Of a DNA stretch of 64,000 bases, positions 46,201 to 52,302 are shown one piece after another. Numbering within the stretch: the first letter of the stretch is position 1; each line of letters starts with the position of its first letter. This DNA comes from Verrucomicrobiota bacterium (GTDB lineage: Bacteria; Verrucomicrobiota; Verrucomicrobiia; Opitutales; Opitutaceae), in assembly GCA_016235555.1 (NCBI GenBank), contig JACRKC010000016.1:62001-126000 (forward strand), in the 5' to 3' direction. The position numbers were made by a program, and so were the translations under genes. A model generated the notes under the pieces. The model did not search any database, was not told where the DNA came from, and saw nothing but the letters and a program-made list of their open reading frames with translations.

Positions 46201-46233
46201 GATGCACTCGGGAGTGGGAGGTGTTTTAACCAC
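40228..46233 (-). CDS. uvrA: Double-length UvrA (four ABC ATPase modules), excision-repair damage sensor
   Basis: A 2001-residue protein, twice the usual UvrA, with the UvrA plan repeated in tandem. Walker A motifs: GLSGAGKSSL (about 38), GVSGSGKSTLL (about 673), GVSGSGKSTLAFD (about 1070), GPSGAGKSTLF (about 1675). Signature motifs: LSGGEVERVNL (about 512), LSGGESQRLKL (about 880), LSGGEAQRIRL (about 1490), LSGGEAQRLKL (about 1880). Zinc-finger CxxC pairs occur throughout. The last Walker B reads LLEEPTIGLH, with Glu replacing the usual Asp. UvrA finds lesions for UvrB/UvrC. Chlamydial UvrA is also double-length. It starts at GTG 46233 inside a repeat. About ten repeat-derived tracts interrupt the protein; they are listed separately. 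Confidence 0.95.
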   Translation of the reverse strand: MVKTPPTPECIRLRGVRQNNLKGFDLDLPLGRYVVVTGLSGAGKSSLVFDTLHAEGQRRYVETFSAYTRQFLDLLDKPKVDSIENIRPSIAIAQTNTVKTSRSTVGTMTELTDFFKVWFSHVAECFDPATGEKVEDDNPQTIWEKSAAAHPGAQAIVAFKVTKPANLTWPEIIKNLQGQSYVRVLVSSGERQRADSTLSLHRLDELAATPKPLAKTDHLFVAQDRVTLEPSQKSRFLEAVETALHFGQGEVRLFGNQKSEIENQKFEELGHFSRGLHSPKTGRSFRAASPALFSFNSPLGACPKCRGFGRVIDIDYRLAVPDQSLSIDDGALKCWEGEIYQESVNDLRVFAKKKKIPTDVPFAALSPEQRAFIIDGEPGYGEANGKTWPQYWYGVKGFFRWLEKNTYKMHVRVFLSRYRAYNPCPDCAGQRLQPEALCWHWQGQTLPQLYQLPVSDLLARLEKCHLLNDTFPRATADRSATLAYESIVTRLRYLEQVGLGYLTLDRPSKTLSGGEVERVNLTSCLGTSLVDTLFVLDEPSVGLHPRDIDRLIAIIRSLTDAGNTVVVVEHDEAMIRAADHVIEVGPEPGGRGGHIVFQGPVSAMLASPASITGRYFSGRESIETPSQRRPVVCHSERSEESSSASVHWLEFRNASKHNLQNLSFRLPLQRFVCLSGVSGSGKSTLLDNVIYQGLLTQRHQLTEDPAAIEAITFSDSQLSTPSSQLTPAAGVFSEIVLVDQSPLSRTPRSNPALYTEAWELIRELFAATPAAQEAGFSPSSFSFNSGDGRCDHCQGLGYERVEMQFLSDVFVPCPVCETRRFKPEVLAIHWQNRSVADLLATSVSDALSLFAEHPEIQQRLSTLDSVGMGYLTLGQPLNTLSGGESQRLKLVRYLGAFATDDVGRALRPTDVGDKPRPTDPSGALLVLDEPTTGLHRHDVKRLLGVLQALVDRGHSVVVIEHNLDVLKSADWLIEIGPDAGANGGRIVAEGPPESVASTDTATSPFLRTALDDCNVLRYKPAELSAAEDAALYQSSLTLGTADLTITGARENNLKNLSLSIPHRQLNVVTGVSGSGKSTLAFDIVFAEGQRRFMESMSPYARQFVEQLARPAIDRLTGIPPTVAIEQRVTHGSRKSTVATITEVAQYLRLLYARLGVQHHPDTDKPVQPLSVGQLKTLLTRVLATPRARKAKHLYLCAPLIRGRKGHHQPIATWIANQSYGLMRADGRLTRVDAFQKLDRYKEHDIEVVVADLKVGTPLRGILSSKSKSPQNSGRLGEPSLPKPAEALATALKLGKGSCFLLTPQGEILSWFSTTRTDIETGESFPELDPKNFSFNSPRGWCPACRGHGRVFPWMLQLDETAEGEEADAALRLRAFGVDSADDISDAGETCPECHGARLNRIGRAVKLHFGGPGAAGRARSARPTYALSLPALLASTPAELLAHLRQLDLDARGKLITQDIVPQIEERLKFLDHVGLGYLSLDRPTETLSGGEAQRIRLAAQLGTNLAGVLYVLDEPSIGLHARDNDRLIETLQSLRAKGNTLLVVEHDEELMERADRIIDLGPAAGVHGGELLAHGTPDEIKRSAKSLTGLFLAKGIAHPLRGSYREVERVDPNALRSGAASGSGGTESRFATRSTKRVLNNALHPELILTGVRFRNLKHFDLRLPHGRLIMVAGPSGAGKSTLFRDVLHPAVAHAIKAKAKKLNGRTFAKATDFDSAAPPFVELFSANSFKSVIEVDQSPIGKTPRSTPATYLGIFDLIRQFFASLPEAKMRGYTASRFSFNTAGGRCPTCEGAGRIRLEMAFMPDTFLPCDDCRGLRYGPELNDVAWKGKSIGQVLQLTFEEAAPFFDFHSQLSQVCKLMCDCGLGYLTLGQSSPTLSGGEAQRLKLVTELSRGLATYRERSRGELPRNLYLLEEPTIGLHLSDCEKLIHVLHSLVDQGHTVVVIEHHLDLLAEADWIVELGPVGGPEGGELLYQGPLAGLLNVKRSPTAPYLRRRLGR
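41299..41412. repeat. In-frame GTGGAGCGCGTT element in uvrA with a second element nested inside
   Basis: Outer arms GTGGAGCGCGTT and AACGCGCTCCAC match the intergenic 18591-18665 element. Between its halves sits a separate GTAGC...GCTAC element (41336-41384). Encodes residues about 1608-1645 (VERVDPNALRSGAASGSGGT and onward). Confidence 0.92.
41336..41384. repeat. Nested GTAGC-headed element inside the uvrA GTGGAGCGCGTT element
   Basis: Runs from GTAGCGAAACGGCTTTCCGT to GGAAGCGGCTCCGCTAC. The interruption is at the loop between the two hairpins of the outer element. Confidence 0.85.
41963..42005. repeat. In-frame GTGGGCC palindrome in uvrA
   Basis: GTGGGCCGCGCACTCCGGGC and GGCCGGCCGCGCCCGGCCCAC. 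Encodes FGGPGAAGRARSARPTYAL near residue 1412, just after a conserved zinc-finger segment. Confidence 0.88.
42393..42474. repeat. In-frame GTAGGGACGGCTCTCC element in uvrA
   Basis: GTAGGGACGGCTCTCCGAGC and, at the other end, CTCGGAGAGGCGTCCCTAC. Same family as 50184-50264. Encodes residues about 1254-1281 (KVGTPLRGILSSKSKSPQNS and onward). Confidence 0.9.
43178..43198. repeat. Perfect 21-bp palindrome in uvrA
   Basis: TTGTAACGTA, one central A, TACGTTACAA. AT-rich, unlike the GC-rich surroundings. Encodes part of DDCNVLRYKPAEL (residues about 1012-1020). Confidence 0.85.
43481..43530. repeat. In-frame GTAGGTCGGG element in uvrA
   Basis: GTAGGTCGGGGTTTATCCCC and GGGCGTAAAGCCCGACCTAC with only about ten bases between. 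Encodes DVGRALRPTDVGDKPRPTDP between the second signature motif and its Walker B (LLVLDEPTTGLH). Confidence 0.93.
44041..44089. repeat. Palindrome plus tandem GAGTTGAGAG repeats in uvrA
   Basis: CACGCCCGCAGCGGGCGTG palindrome followed by three imperfect GAGTTGAGAG units. Encodes SQLSTPSSQLTPAAGV (about 716-731). This tract follows the second Walker A region. Confidence 0.75.
44311..44337. repeat. TGTCATTCTGAGCG-type tract in uvrA
   Basis: On the minus strand TGTCATTCTGAGCGCAGCGA then AGAATCC. Encodes CHSERSEESS (about residue 633). The same motif is at 58553-58648 as a full inverted repeat. Confidence 0.9.
44819..44851. repeat. 33-bp perfect palindrome in uvrA
   Basis: Arms GGAAAAGTGTCAT and ATGACACTTTTCC around TTAATAG. 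AT-rich. Encodes LEKCHLLNDTFPR near residue 466. Confidence 0.88.
45433..45471. repeat. Tandem GATTTYYGATTT repeat in uvrA
   Basis: TTGATTTTCGATTTCCGATT then TTTGATTTCC. Encodes NQKSEIENQKFEEL (about 255-268). A simple AT-rich direct repeat in a GC-rich gene. Confidence 0.78.
45652..45674 (-). repeat. GTAGCnGCGAG half element in uvrA
   Basis: Minus strand GTAGCGGCGAGCGCCAGCGA then GCC. Encodes SSGERQRADSTL near residue 190. Third copy of the head seen at 30371 and 38480. Confidence 0.6.
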
Positions 46234-46260
46234 GGATGAACACGGATGGACACGGATGAA
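46229..46260. repeat. ACCACGGATGAACACGG repeat at the start of uvrA
   Basis: Three tandem ACACGGATGRA-like units. The GTG start codon of uvrA (46233-46231) is inside the repeat, reading CCGTGGTTAAAA on the minus strand. Confidence 0.82.
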
Positions 46261-46311
46261 GCGATGGCAACACGACGGGCGCGTGGCGCCAAATCTCCTG
46301 ACAGGACGCTG

Positions 46312-47091
46312 TCAGGAGCGCAGCTTCTTCTCGGCCAGCGTCAGTTTTGCGCCGGCCGCCTCGATCGCGCACTCGACCTCGGGTGGAGGGCGCACGTCGG
46401 TGATGATGGTGAAGCGCGACTCGAACGGGGCGGCCAGGGTGAGCGCCTTGCGTCCGAACTTGGTGTTGTCGAGGGCGAAGATCGTGCGGTCGGCGGCGGC
46501 CATCATGCGGCGCTGGGCTGAGACGATGAGAGCATTCTGTCCCCAGACGCCGTCCTCGGTGATGCCGATGCCGCCCAGGATGGCGAGGTCGGCGTGCATG
46601 TTGGCGAAGGACTGCTCGCACAGCGGGCCGAGAAGGACGCCGAGGCGGCGGTAGATGCTGCCGCCGGTGACGATGGTCTCGACGCTGCCGATCTCGCCGA
46701 ACAGCGAAGCGATCGGAAGCGAGTTGGTGATGACCTGGAGTTGTTTGTCGACCACGAGCCGGGCCACGGCGAACGTGGTGCTGCCGCCGTCGATGATCAC
46801 GGTCATGCCGGGGCGGATGTGCTCGGCGACGAGGCTGGCGACGATGAATTTCTCGTCGGGGTTGCGCTGGTTGCGGGCGATGAAATCGTATTCCTGCGCG
46901 AGGGCGTCCGTTTCCACGAGCGAGGCGCCGCCGTGGTGGCGACGCACGATGCCGCGGGCCTCAAGCTGATCGAGGGCCCGGCGGACGGTGGAGACCGAAC
47001 CGCAGAAGCGCTCCGCGAGCGTGCGGAGGTCGGCGTATTTGTGTTCGCGCAGGTGTCGCTCGATGAGGTCGGTGCGCTGCTTGTTGGTCAT
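46312..47091 (-). CDS. DeoR/GlpR-family transcriptional regulator
   Basis: A 259-residue repressor-type protein. Helix-turn-helix TLAERFCGSVSTVRRALDQLEARGIVRR (about 21-48), the typical GGASLVE hinge (about 55-61), and a C-terminal DeoR sensor domain (VIIDGGSTTFAVARLV, TNSLPIASLFG, LGGIGITEDGVWGQN, DNTKFGRKAL). Such regulators respond to phosphorylated sugars. The target genes are not identifiable here, as its neighbours (glycosyltransferase and uvrA) are not sugar-utilisation genes. 75 bp to the glycosyltransferase gene upstream. Confidence 0.9.
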   Translation of the reverse strand: MTNKQRTDLIERHLREHKYADLRTLAERFCGSVSTVRRALDQLEARGIVRRHHGGASLVETDALAQEYDFIARNQRNPDEKFIVASLVAEHIRPGMTVIIDGGSTTFAVARLVVDKQLQVITNSLPIASLFGEIGSVETIVTGGSIYRRLGVLLGPLCEQSFANMHADLAILGGIGITEDGVWGQNALIVSAQRRMMAAADRTIFALDNTKFGRKALTLAAPFESRFTIITDVRPPPEVECAIEAAGAKLTLAEKKLRS

Positions 47092-47103
47092 GGGCGGTGG
47101 AAT

Positions 47104-47170
47104 GTAGGAGCCTGGCTTGCAGGCGATGGAGAACTCAGGGTGAGCGAATCGCCCGCAAGCGGGCTCCTAC
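47104..47170. repeat. REP/BIME-like palindrome, GTAGGAGC family
   Basis: GTAGGAGCCTGGCTTGCAGG and GCCCGCAAGCGGGCTCCTAC. On the minus strand the head supplies the TAG stop (47169-47167) of the glycosyltransferase gene. Confidence 0.92.
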
Positions 47171-48267
47171 CTGGCGGAGGCGGAAGGATGGGCGAGTTTT
47201 TCGAAAAGCTCGAGATAGGCGGCAACCTGCCGCGCGCGATCGAAGGTGGTGCGGGCGTGGTTGCGGGCGTCGGCGGAGCGTTCGGCGTGGGCGACGGCGG
47301 GTTCGCTGATGCGGCGCGTGAGCGTATCGCGGAAAGCGAGGCGGTCATGGCGCGGGATGACCCAGCCGGTGCGACCCGGGAGGAAACACTCGCCGATGCC
47401 CTGCGCTGCGTAGGCGATGGCGAGCAAGCCGTGGGCCTGGGCCTCGATGAGAAAATTGGAAAGCGCTTCGCTCCACGAGGCGTGCACGGCGATATCGGCG
47501 GCGCAGTAGAGCGGAGTGGGATCCTTGAGGAAGCCGAGAAACTTCACGCGGGAACCGAGTTTCTTTTCGGCGACAAGCTGTTCGCAAGCGGCACGCTCGG
47601 GGCCGTCGCCCGCGAGCCAGAGCTGCCAGTCGAGCTGCTCGGGCAGGCCGGCGACGATCTCGATGAGTTCGCGCTGGTTCTTCTCACGGCGGAACATCGC
47701 GACGCAGAGCAGCACGGTGGTGCGGGAAGTGGCGCCGTGCTGGGCGCGCAGGGGCTCGTTGCGCCAGAGGGCGGATTGCGGCGCGAAGACGAGGGAGTTG
47801 TAGATGACGGAGATGCGGTCCGAGGGCACGTGGTGCTGGCGGACGAGGGTGTCACGGGCGTCCTGGCTGTTGGCGACGACGTGGCTGACGGTGCGCAGGG
47901 AGTGGCGGAAAAGGGCGGGCAGGGCCTTGCCGGTGCGCATGGTGCCGACGACGGCGGTGGCCGGGAGGCGATGTTGCAGGCCACCCGCGTAGCAGTTGGC
48001 CATGCGGCCCATGCAGAGGATCACGTCGTAAACCGAGCGGCGGGCGAAGCGAAGGAGACCGGGCGCGAACCAATCCAACCCGAGATCGAAAGGCTGGAGG
48101 ATGTGGTGCGGTGCGGCGGGCGCGACGGTGGCGGCGAGCGCTCCGCCGGGGCGGAAAGTGAGCAGAGTGGCGTCGTGTCCGGCGGCGGCGAATTCGTTGG
48201 TGAGGAGCACGGATTGGCGCTCGGTGCCACCGCTGCGCAGGTAGTCCTGGACGACAAGGATTTTCAT
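47167..48267 (-). CDS. Glycosyltransferase, GT4 type
   Basis: A 366-residue GT-B fold protein. The N-terminal half starts MKILVVQDYLRSGGTERQSVLLTN (the GGTE loop). The C-terminal domain has VLLCVAMFRREKNQRELIEI, LAGDGPERAACEQLV, VKFLGFLKDPTPLYCAADIAVHASWSEALSNFLIEAQAHGL with the sugar-nucleotide binding EALSNFLIEA site. Probably adds a sugar to a cell-surface glycan or lipid, but the acceptor is unknown. Its stop TAG is from a repeat. Confidence 0.9.
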   Translation of the reverse strand: MKILVVQDYLRSGGTERQSVLLTNEFAAAGHDATLLTFRPGGALAATVAPAAPHHILQPFDLGLDWFAPGLLRFARRSVYDVILCMGRMANCYAGGLQHRLPATAVVGTMRTGKALPALFRHSLRTVSHVVANSQDARDTLVRQHHVPSDRISVIYNSLVFAPQSALWRNEPLRAQHGATSRTTVLLCVAMFRREKNQRELIEIVAGLPEQLDWQLWLAGDGPERAACEQLVAEKKLGSRVKFLGFLKDPTPLYCAADIAVHASWSEALSNFLIEAQAHGLLAIAYAAQGIGECFLPGRTGWVIPRHDRLAFRDTLTRRISEPAVAHAERSADARNHARTTFDRARQVAAYLELFEKLAHPSASAR

Positions 48268-48292
48268 TGCGCGAGGCGGCGACGGACGGACA

Positions 48293-48709
48293 GTGGCGCG
48301 CGTGAACTCACCGTTTTTTCAGCTGCTGCTACGCTGGGCGATCCTGGCGCTGGGCGTGGTGCTGGCGACCAAGCTGGTGCCCGGCATCGAATGCCGCGAC
48401 GGCATGTCGTTGCTCGCGGTGGTCATGCTGCTGAGTTTCTTCAACGCGATCATCAAGCCGCTGTTGGTGTTGTTCACGCTGCCGTTCATTTTGGTGACGA
48501 TGGGGCTCGGACTGGTCGTGATCAATGCCTTGTTGTTTCTGGCGGTGGGCAAACTGGTGGACGGGTTCCACGTCGCGGGATTCTGGACCGCGGTTGGAGG
48601 GGCGCTCGTGGTGAGTGTGACGAACTGGATCGTGAGCGCGTTTGTGCGGGGCTCGGCGAAAGAGTCGCGGCCGGTGAAGCGCAAGCCCGATGACGTGATC
48701 GATATTTAG
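48293..48709 (+). CDS. Phage holin family (PF04020-type) membrane protein
   Basis: A 138-residue protein (or 135 if GTG 48302 is used) with four hydrophobic helices, including ILALGVVLATKLVPG, VVMLLSFFNAIIKPLLVLFT, LVTMGLGLVVINALLFLAVG and FWTAVGGALVVSVTNWIVSA. The pattern matches the small 4-TM family found in many bacteria without phage context. No experimental function. It is divergent from the glycosyltransferase gene and 41 bp from lpd. Confidence 0.85.
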   Translation: MARVNSPFFQLLLRWAILALGVVLATKLVPGIECRDGMSLLAVVMLLSFFNAIIKPLLVLFTLPFILVTMGLGLVVINALLFLAVGKLVDGFHVAGFWTAVGGALVVSVTNWIVSAFVRGSAKESRPVKRKPDDVIDI

Positions 48710-48750
48710 TTTCCGTTTGACCGAGACCCTTGCCGTGCGACGGTGGGAGC

Positions 48751-50151
48751 ATGGCAGAAACTACGGAATACGATCTCATCGTCATCGGCGGCGGACCGGC
48801 GGGCTATGCGGGCGCGATTCGCGCGGGGCAACTCGGCAAGAAGGTCGCGTGCATCGAGCTGGAGCGGGCGGGCGGCACGTGTCTCAACTGGGGCTGCATC
48901 CCGACGAAGGCGCTGCTCAAAAGCGCGGAGCTGTTCCGGTCTTTCCAGAAGGCGGAGACGTTCGGCCTGGCGGCCGGCGGCCTGACGTTCGATTTTCAGA
49001 AGGTGATGCAACGCTCGCGCGGGGTCGCCGACCAGATGGCGAAGGGCGTCGAGTTCCTGTTCCGGAAGAACAAGGTCGACTACTTCGTCGGCCGCGCGCA
49101 GGTGGCCGCGCCGGGGATGGTCGAACTCACCGAGGGACCGCAGAAGGGAAAATTTTTCAAAACGAAGAACGTGCTGCTCGCGACCGGGTGCAAACCGCGC
49201 CAACTGCCCGGCGTGCCGGTGGACGGCGAGCGCTTGATGACTTCGCGCGAGGCGTTGGTGCCGCGCAAGAGTCCGCCGAAGTCGATCGTGATCATCGGGG
49301 CCGGCGCGATCGGCGTGGAGTTCGCCTATTTCTTCAACGCGTTCGGCACGAAGGTGACGCTGGTCGAGATGCTGCCGCAAATCGTGCCGGTCGAGGACGA
49401 GGATGTGGCGAAGGCGTTGCAGCGCTCGTTTGAGAAGCAGGGCATCGCCGTGCACACCGGCACGAAGGTCGAGAATGTGCGCGTGAAGGCCGACAAAGTG
49501 GAGCTGACGCTCGCGAAGGACGGCAATCCGACCGAGATCGAGGCGGAGACGCTGCTGGTGGCGGTCGGGGTGACGCCGAATCTCGAGGGCACGCTGGCGA
49601 AGAACGTGAAGCTCGAACTGGACCGCGGCTACGTGAAGGTGAACGAGAATTACGAGAGCAGCGTGAAGGGCATCTACGCGGCGGGCGACATCATCGGGCC
49701 GCCGTGGCTGGCGCACGTGGCGACGTTCGAGGCGGTCAACGCGGTGGCGGCGATGTTCGGCCACCATCACTCCGGGCGCGTGAAAATCTTTCCGGGCTGC
49801 ACCTACTGCCAGCCGCAGATCGCGAGCACGGGACTCACGGAAAAGGCCGCGAAGGAAAAGGGGCTGAACTACAAGGTGGGCAAGTTTCCGTTCACGGCGT
49901 CGGGCAAGGCGGTCGCGGCGGGTGACGCGGAGGGCTTCGTGAAGGTCATCAGCGAGGGGAAGACCGGCGAGATCCTCGGCGTGCACATCCTCGGCAACGA
50001 GGCGCCGGAGCTCATCGCCGAATACGTGCTCGCGATGAACATGGAGGGCTCGGTGGACGAAGTGCACCGGTCGATCCACGCGCACCCGACGCTGAGCGAG
50101 GCGTTGATGGAGGCCGCGGCCGCGACGAGCGGCGAGGCGATCCATATTTGA
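48751..50151 (+). CDS. lpd: Dihydrolipoyl dehydrogenase
   Basis: A 466-residue flavoprotein disulfide reductase, the E3 subunit of 2-oxoacid dehydrogenase complexes. FAD-binding IVIGGGPAGYAGAIRAGQLG (11-30), redox pair in GGTCLNWGCIPTKALL (43-58), NAD-binding IIGAGAIGVEFAYFFNAFG, GIYAAGDIIGPPWLAHVA, and C-terminal active-site HAHPTLSEALMEA. Start: ATG 48751; the frame is open further up but MAETTEYDLIVIGGG is the canonical N-terminus. No E1/E2 subunit genes are next to it. Confidence 0.95.
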   Translation: MAETTEYDLIVIGGGPAGYAGAIRAGQLGKKVACIELERAGGTCLNWGCIPTKALLKSAELFRSFQKAETFGLAAGGLTFDFQKVMQRSRGVADQMAKGVEFLFRKNKVDYFVGRAQVAAPGMVELTEGPQKGKFFKTKNVLLATGCKPRQLPGVPVDGERLMTSREALVPRKSPPKSIVIIGAGAIGVEFAYFFNAFGTKVTLVEMLPQIVPVEDEDVAKALQRSFEKQGIAVHTGTKVENVRVKADKVELTLAKDGNPTEIEAETLLVAVGVTPNLEGTLAKNVKLELDRGYVKVNENYESSVKGIYAAGDIIGPPWLAHVATFEAVNAVAAMFGHHHSGRVKIFPGCTYCQPQIASTGLTEKAAKEKGLNYKVGKFPFTASGKAVAAGDAEGFVKVISEGKTGEILGVHILGNEAPELIAEYVLAMNMEGSVDEVHRSIHAHPTLSEALMEAAAATSGEAIHI

Positions 50152-50183
50152 GTCTTAGCGGGCATCGAAAAGGCCGGTTCGTG

Positions 50184-50264
50184 GGTAGGGCCGGCTCTCC
50201 GAGCCGGCCTGAGTTGGCAGGGGCGAGCGCGGGAACCCAGGCCCGCTCGGAGAGCGGGCCCTAC
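50184..50264. repeat. REP/BIME-like palindrome, GTAGGGCCGGCTCTCC family
   Basis: GTAGGGCCGGCTCTCCGAGC and GCTCGGAGAGCGGGCCCTAC. The related coding copy is in uvrA at 42393-42474. Confidence 0.9.
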
Positions 50265-50319
50265 CTTTTCGATGCGCTTTGGAGTCTGGCATGAACTTCG
50301 CGCGGAGCGAAGGTTGGGA

Positions 50320-50389
50320 GTAGGGCGGGTCTGTGACCCGCCCAGCGAGCGCTCAGTGCGCGAAAGGGCAGGTCACAGACCCGCCCTAC
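50320..50389. repeat. REP/BIME-like palindrome, GTAGGGCGGGTC family
   Basis: GTAGGGCGGGTCTGTGACCC and GGTCACAGACCCGCCCTAC. Nearly identical to the 25266-25334 element. Confidence 0.92.
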
Positions 50390-50484
50390 CTTGGAGTCCG
50401 CCTGTCTTGGCAGGCCAAAGGGCCTGACAACCTCGAAGGGAATGAGAGAGTGGCCTTGGCTGTGCTCTTCACTCTCTCTGTCCC

Positions 50485-52203
50485 TCAACTGCGGGGCAGC
50501 GCGCCGTCGGCGGCCATCTCGCGCAGCAGGCTGGTGAGGTAGGGGATGAGCTGCTTCTTGCGGCTGACGATGCCGGGCATGTCGAAAATCTCGTCCTGTT
50601 CGACGTGCGGGTAGCTGATGCGGCGGATGAAATCGGCGTCGCCCTTCACGAGCAGCAGCGAGTTCTGTGTGTTGATGTCGGTGACCAGCAGGGCGGCAAA
50701 CGCGAGCTTCTCCTCGTCGCGCAACTCGGCGAGGGCGGCGGCGATGGGTTTGGCATGTTGCCAGAAATTGCCGAAGCCGAGTTCCTCCACCTGCGAGACG
50801 GCGAAGCGGATGCCCTCCTCCTCGTAGACCTTGTGGTCGGAGCGGACGATCTTCTCGGGCGGATTGGCGAGGATGACGGAGCCGGAGTTGAAAATTTCGT
50901 CGGCGAGTTTCTTCGACTCGACGCCGGCGATCTCGGCGAGCCAGGCCAAAATGATGGCGTCCTTTCCGGTGGTGGTCGGGCCGTTGAGGTGGAGCGTGTC
51001 GGAGATGAGGCCGGACATCATGATGCCGGCGATGTCGGGTGAGGGCTGGAGATTTTCGCGTCGGAACAGATCGGCGACGATGGTGCAGGTGGAGCCGACG
51101 GGCTCATTGATAAAAAGGATCGGCTGGGTGGTGTTGAGAGCCCCCAGGCGGTGATGGTCGATGATCTCGGTGATCGAGACTTCGTCGGCGCCGGGGACGG
51201 CCTGCGTAAGTTCGTTGTGATCGACGAGGACGAGGCGGGTGGGCGGCGGCTTGAGGACGTCGGTCTTCGTGAGAAAGCCGATCAATTCGCCGTCATCGGA
51301 AGTGACGGGGAAAGCGTGCGCGCTGCCGGTGGAAAATTTCTTGCGGGCGTCGGCGATGCGCAGATCGGCGTTCACCGTGGCGACGTCCTTTTCGATCACG
51401 CGATCGAGCGTGGACGCGGTGCGGACGACCCAGGAGGTGGTCGCCGAGTCGTAGGGGCTGACGATGAGCGAGACGCCGCGGCGCTGGGCGAGTTCGATGG
51501 TCTCGTCGTCGGGTTCGAGGTTGCTGGTGATGACGAGGGCGCGGATGCCGAGTTCGATGGAACGGCGCTGGATGTCGTGGCGGTCGCCGACGATGACGAT
51601 GGCTTGATCGGCGGCGATGTTTTCGCGGATGGAGATGCTCCAAAACGAGCTGAGGTCCATCGTGCCGAGGCGGACGAAGAGTTCCTCGATGCGGTCGGCG
51701 TTGACGAGGTGGAGGGCGCGGGCGTGCAGGGCGCGGGTGATGCGCGAGAGCGAAGTGTTGACCTGGCGCATCGTGCGGGGGTCGTTGACGCGCGGGATGA
51801 ACACACTGCCGAGCGCGCTGAGGGAGACGACGCCGGCCAGGCGGTTCCGGCCCGAGGTGACGGGCAGCACGCGGATGTGGTGGCGGTCGATCAACTCGAG
51901 CGCCTCGGCGCAGGTGGCGTTTTCGGAAATCGAATGGACCTCGGTGGCCATGAGGTCACGGACGCGGGGCGACACGTCGCTCAGGTAGTAGGGGAGGGGT
52001 TGGTGGAAGCGGGCCAGAATGGTGTCGATGCGGGCGTTGGAGTTGCCGCAGCGGGCGGCAATGTAGCCGCGGTCGCCGCGCGCTTCCTTGTAGGCGGCGT
52101 AGGCGATGGCGGAGCAAATCGCGTCGGCGTCGGGATTGCGGTGGCCGACGACGAAGGTCGGGTGGCGGTCCCGGTCGGCGGTCTCTGGGCGGGCTGATGT
52201 CAT
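50485..52203 (-). CDS. ppaC: Manganese-dependent inorganic pyrophosphatase with regulatory CBS and DRTGG domains
   Basis: A 572-residue DHH-family (family II) pyrophosphatase. Catalytic N-domain motifs FVVGHRNPDADAICSAIAYA (17-36), LVLVDHNELTQ and IIDHHRLGAL; the C-domain has MSGLISDTLHLNGPTTT and RSDHKVYEEEG. Two CBS domains flanking a DRTGG domain are inserted between (about 70-310; IDRHHIRVLPVT, AHAFPVTSDDGELIGFLTKTDV). CBS-containing forms are controlled by adenine nucleotides. It removes diphosphate made in biosynthesis. A family naming caveat: the symbol follows the common family II use. Confidence 0.93.
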   Translation of the reverse strand: MTSARPETADRDRHPTFVVGHRNPDADAICSAIAYAAYKEARGDRGYIAARCGNSNARIDTILARFHQPLPYYLSDVSPRVRDLMATEVHSISENATCAEALELIDRHHIRVLPVTSGRNRLAGVVSLSALGSVFIPRVNDPRTMRQVNTSLSRITRALHARALHLVNADRIEELFVRLGTMDLSSFWSISIRENIAADQAIVIVGDRHDIQRRSIELGIRALVITSNLEPDDETIELAQRRGVSLIVSPYDSATTSWVVRTASTLDRVIEKDVATVNADLRIADARKKFSTGSAHAFPVTSDDGELIGFLTKTDVLKPPPTRLVLVDHNELTQAVPGADEVSITEIIDHHRLGALNTTQPILFINEPVGSTCTIVADLFRRENLQPSPDIAGIMMSGLISDTLHLNGPTTTGKDAIILAWLAEIAGVESKKLADEIFNSGSVILANPPEKIVRSDHKVYEEEGIRFAVSQVEELGFGNFWQHAKPIAAALAELRDEEKLAFAALLVTDINTQNSLLLVKGDADFIRRISYPHVEQDEIFDMPGIVSRKKQLIPYLTSLLREMAADGALPRS

Positions 52204-52251
52204 GAGGGTCGGCGACTTTGCGCGGCGAAAGGAGTCGGGGAAAGCGGGAAA

Positions 52252-52281
52252 TAAAAAACCCGGCCGCGGGTGCGGCCGGGT
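52252..52281 (-). terminator. Intrinsic terminator of the prepilin-like gene
   Basis: Minus strand: stem CCCGGCCGC with GCGGCCGGG, 4-base loop, then TTTTTTAT, 22 bp downstream of the stop. Confidence 0.9.
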
Positions 52282-52302
52282 GGGAGAGTGTGGACGGTGC
52301 GC

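Larger units (their letters stand above)
50152..50484. other. Repeat-only intergenic region, 333 bp, between convergent lpd and pyrophosphatase genes
   Basis: Two complete BIME-like elements (50184-50264 and 50320-50389) make up almost half of it. No open frame is convincing. There is no clear T-rich terminator, so the hairpins may serve in transcript end formation. Confidence 0.75.

Noticed and set aside
48293-48709. Prophage remnant signalled by a holin
   Set aside because: The family is named after phage holins but is widespread as a housekeeping membrane protein. No other phage gene is present.
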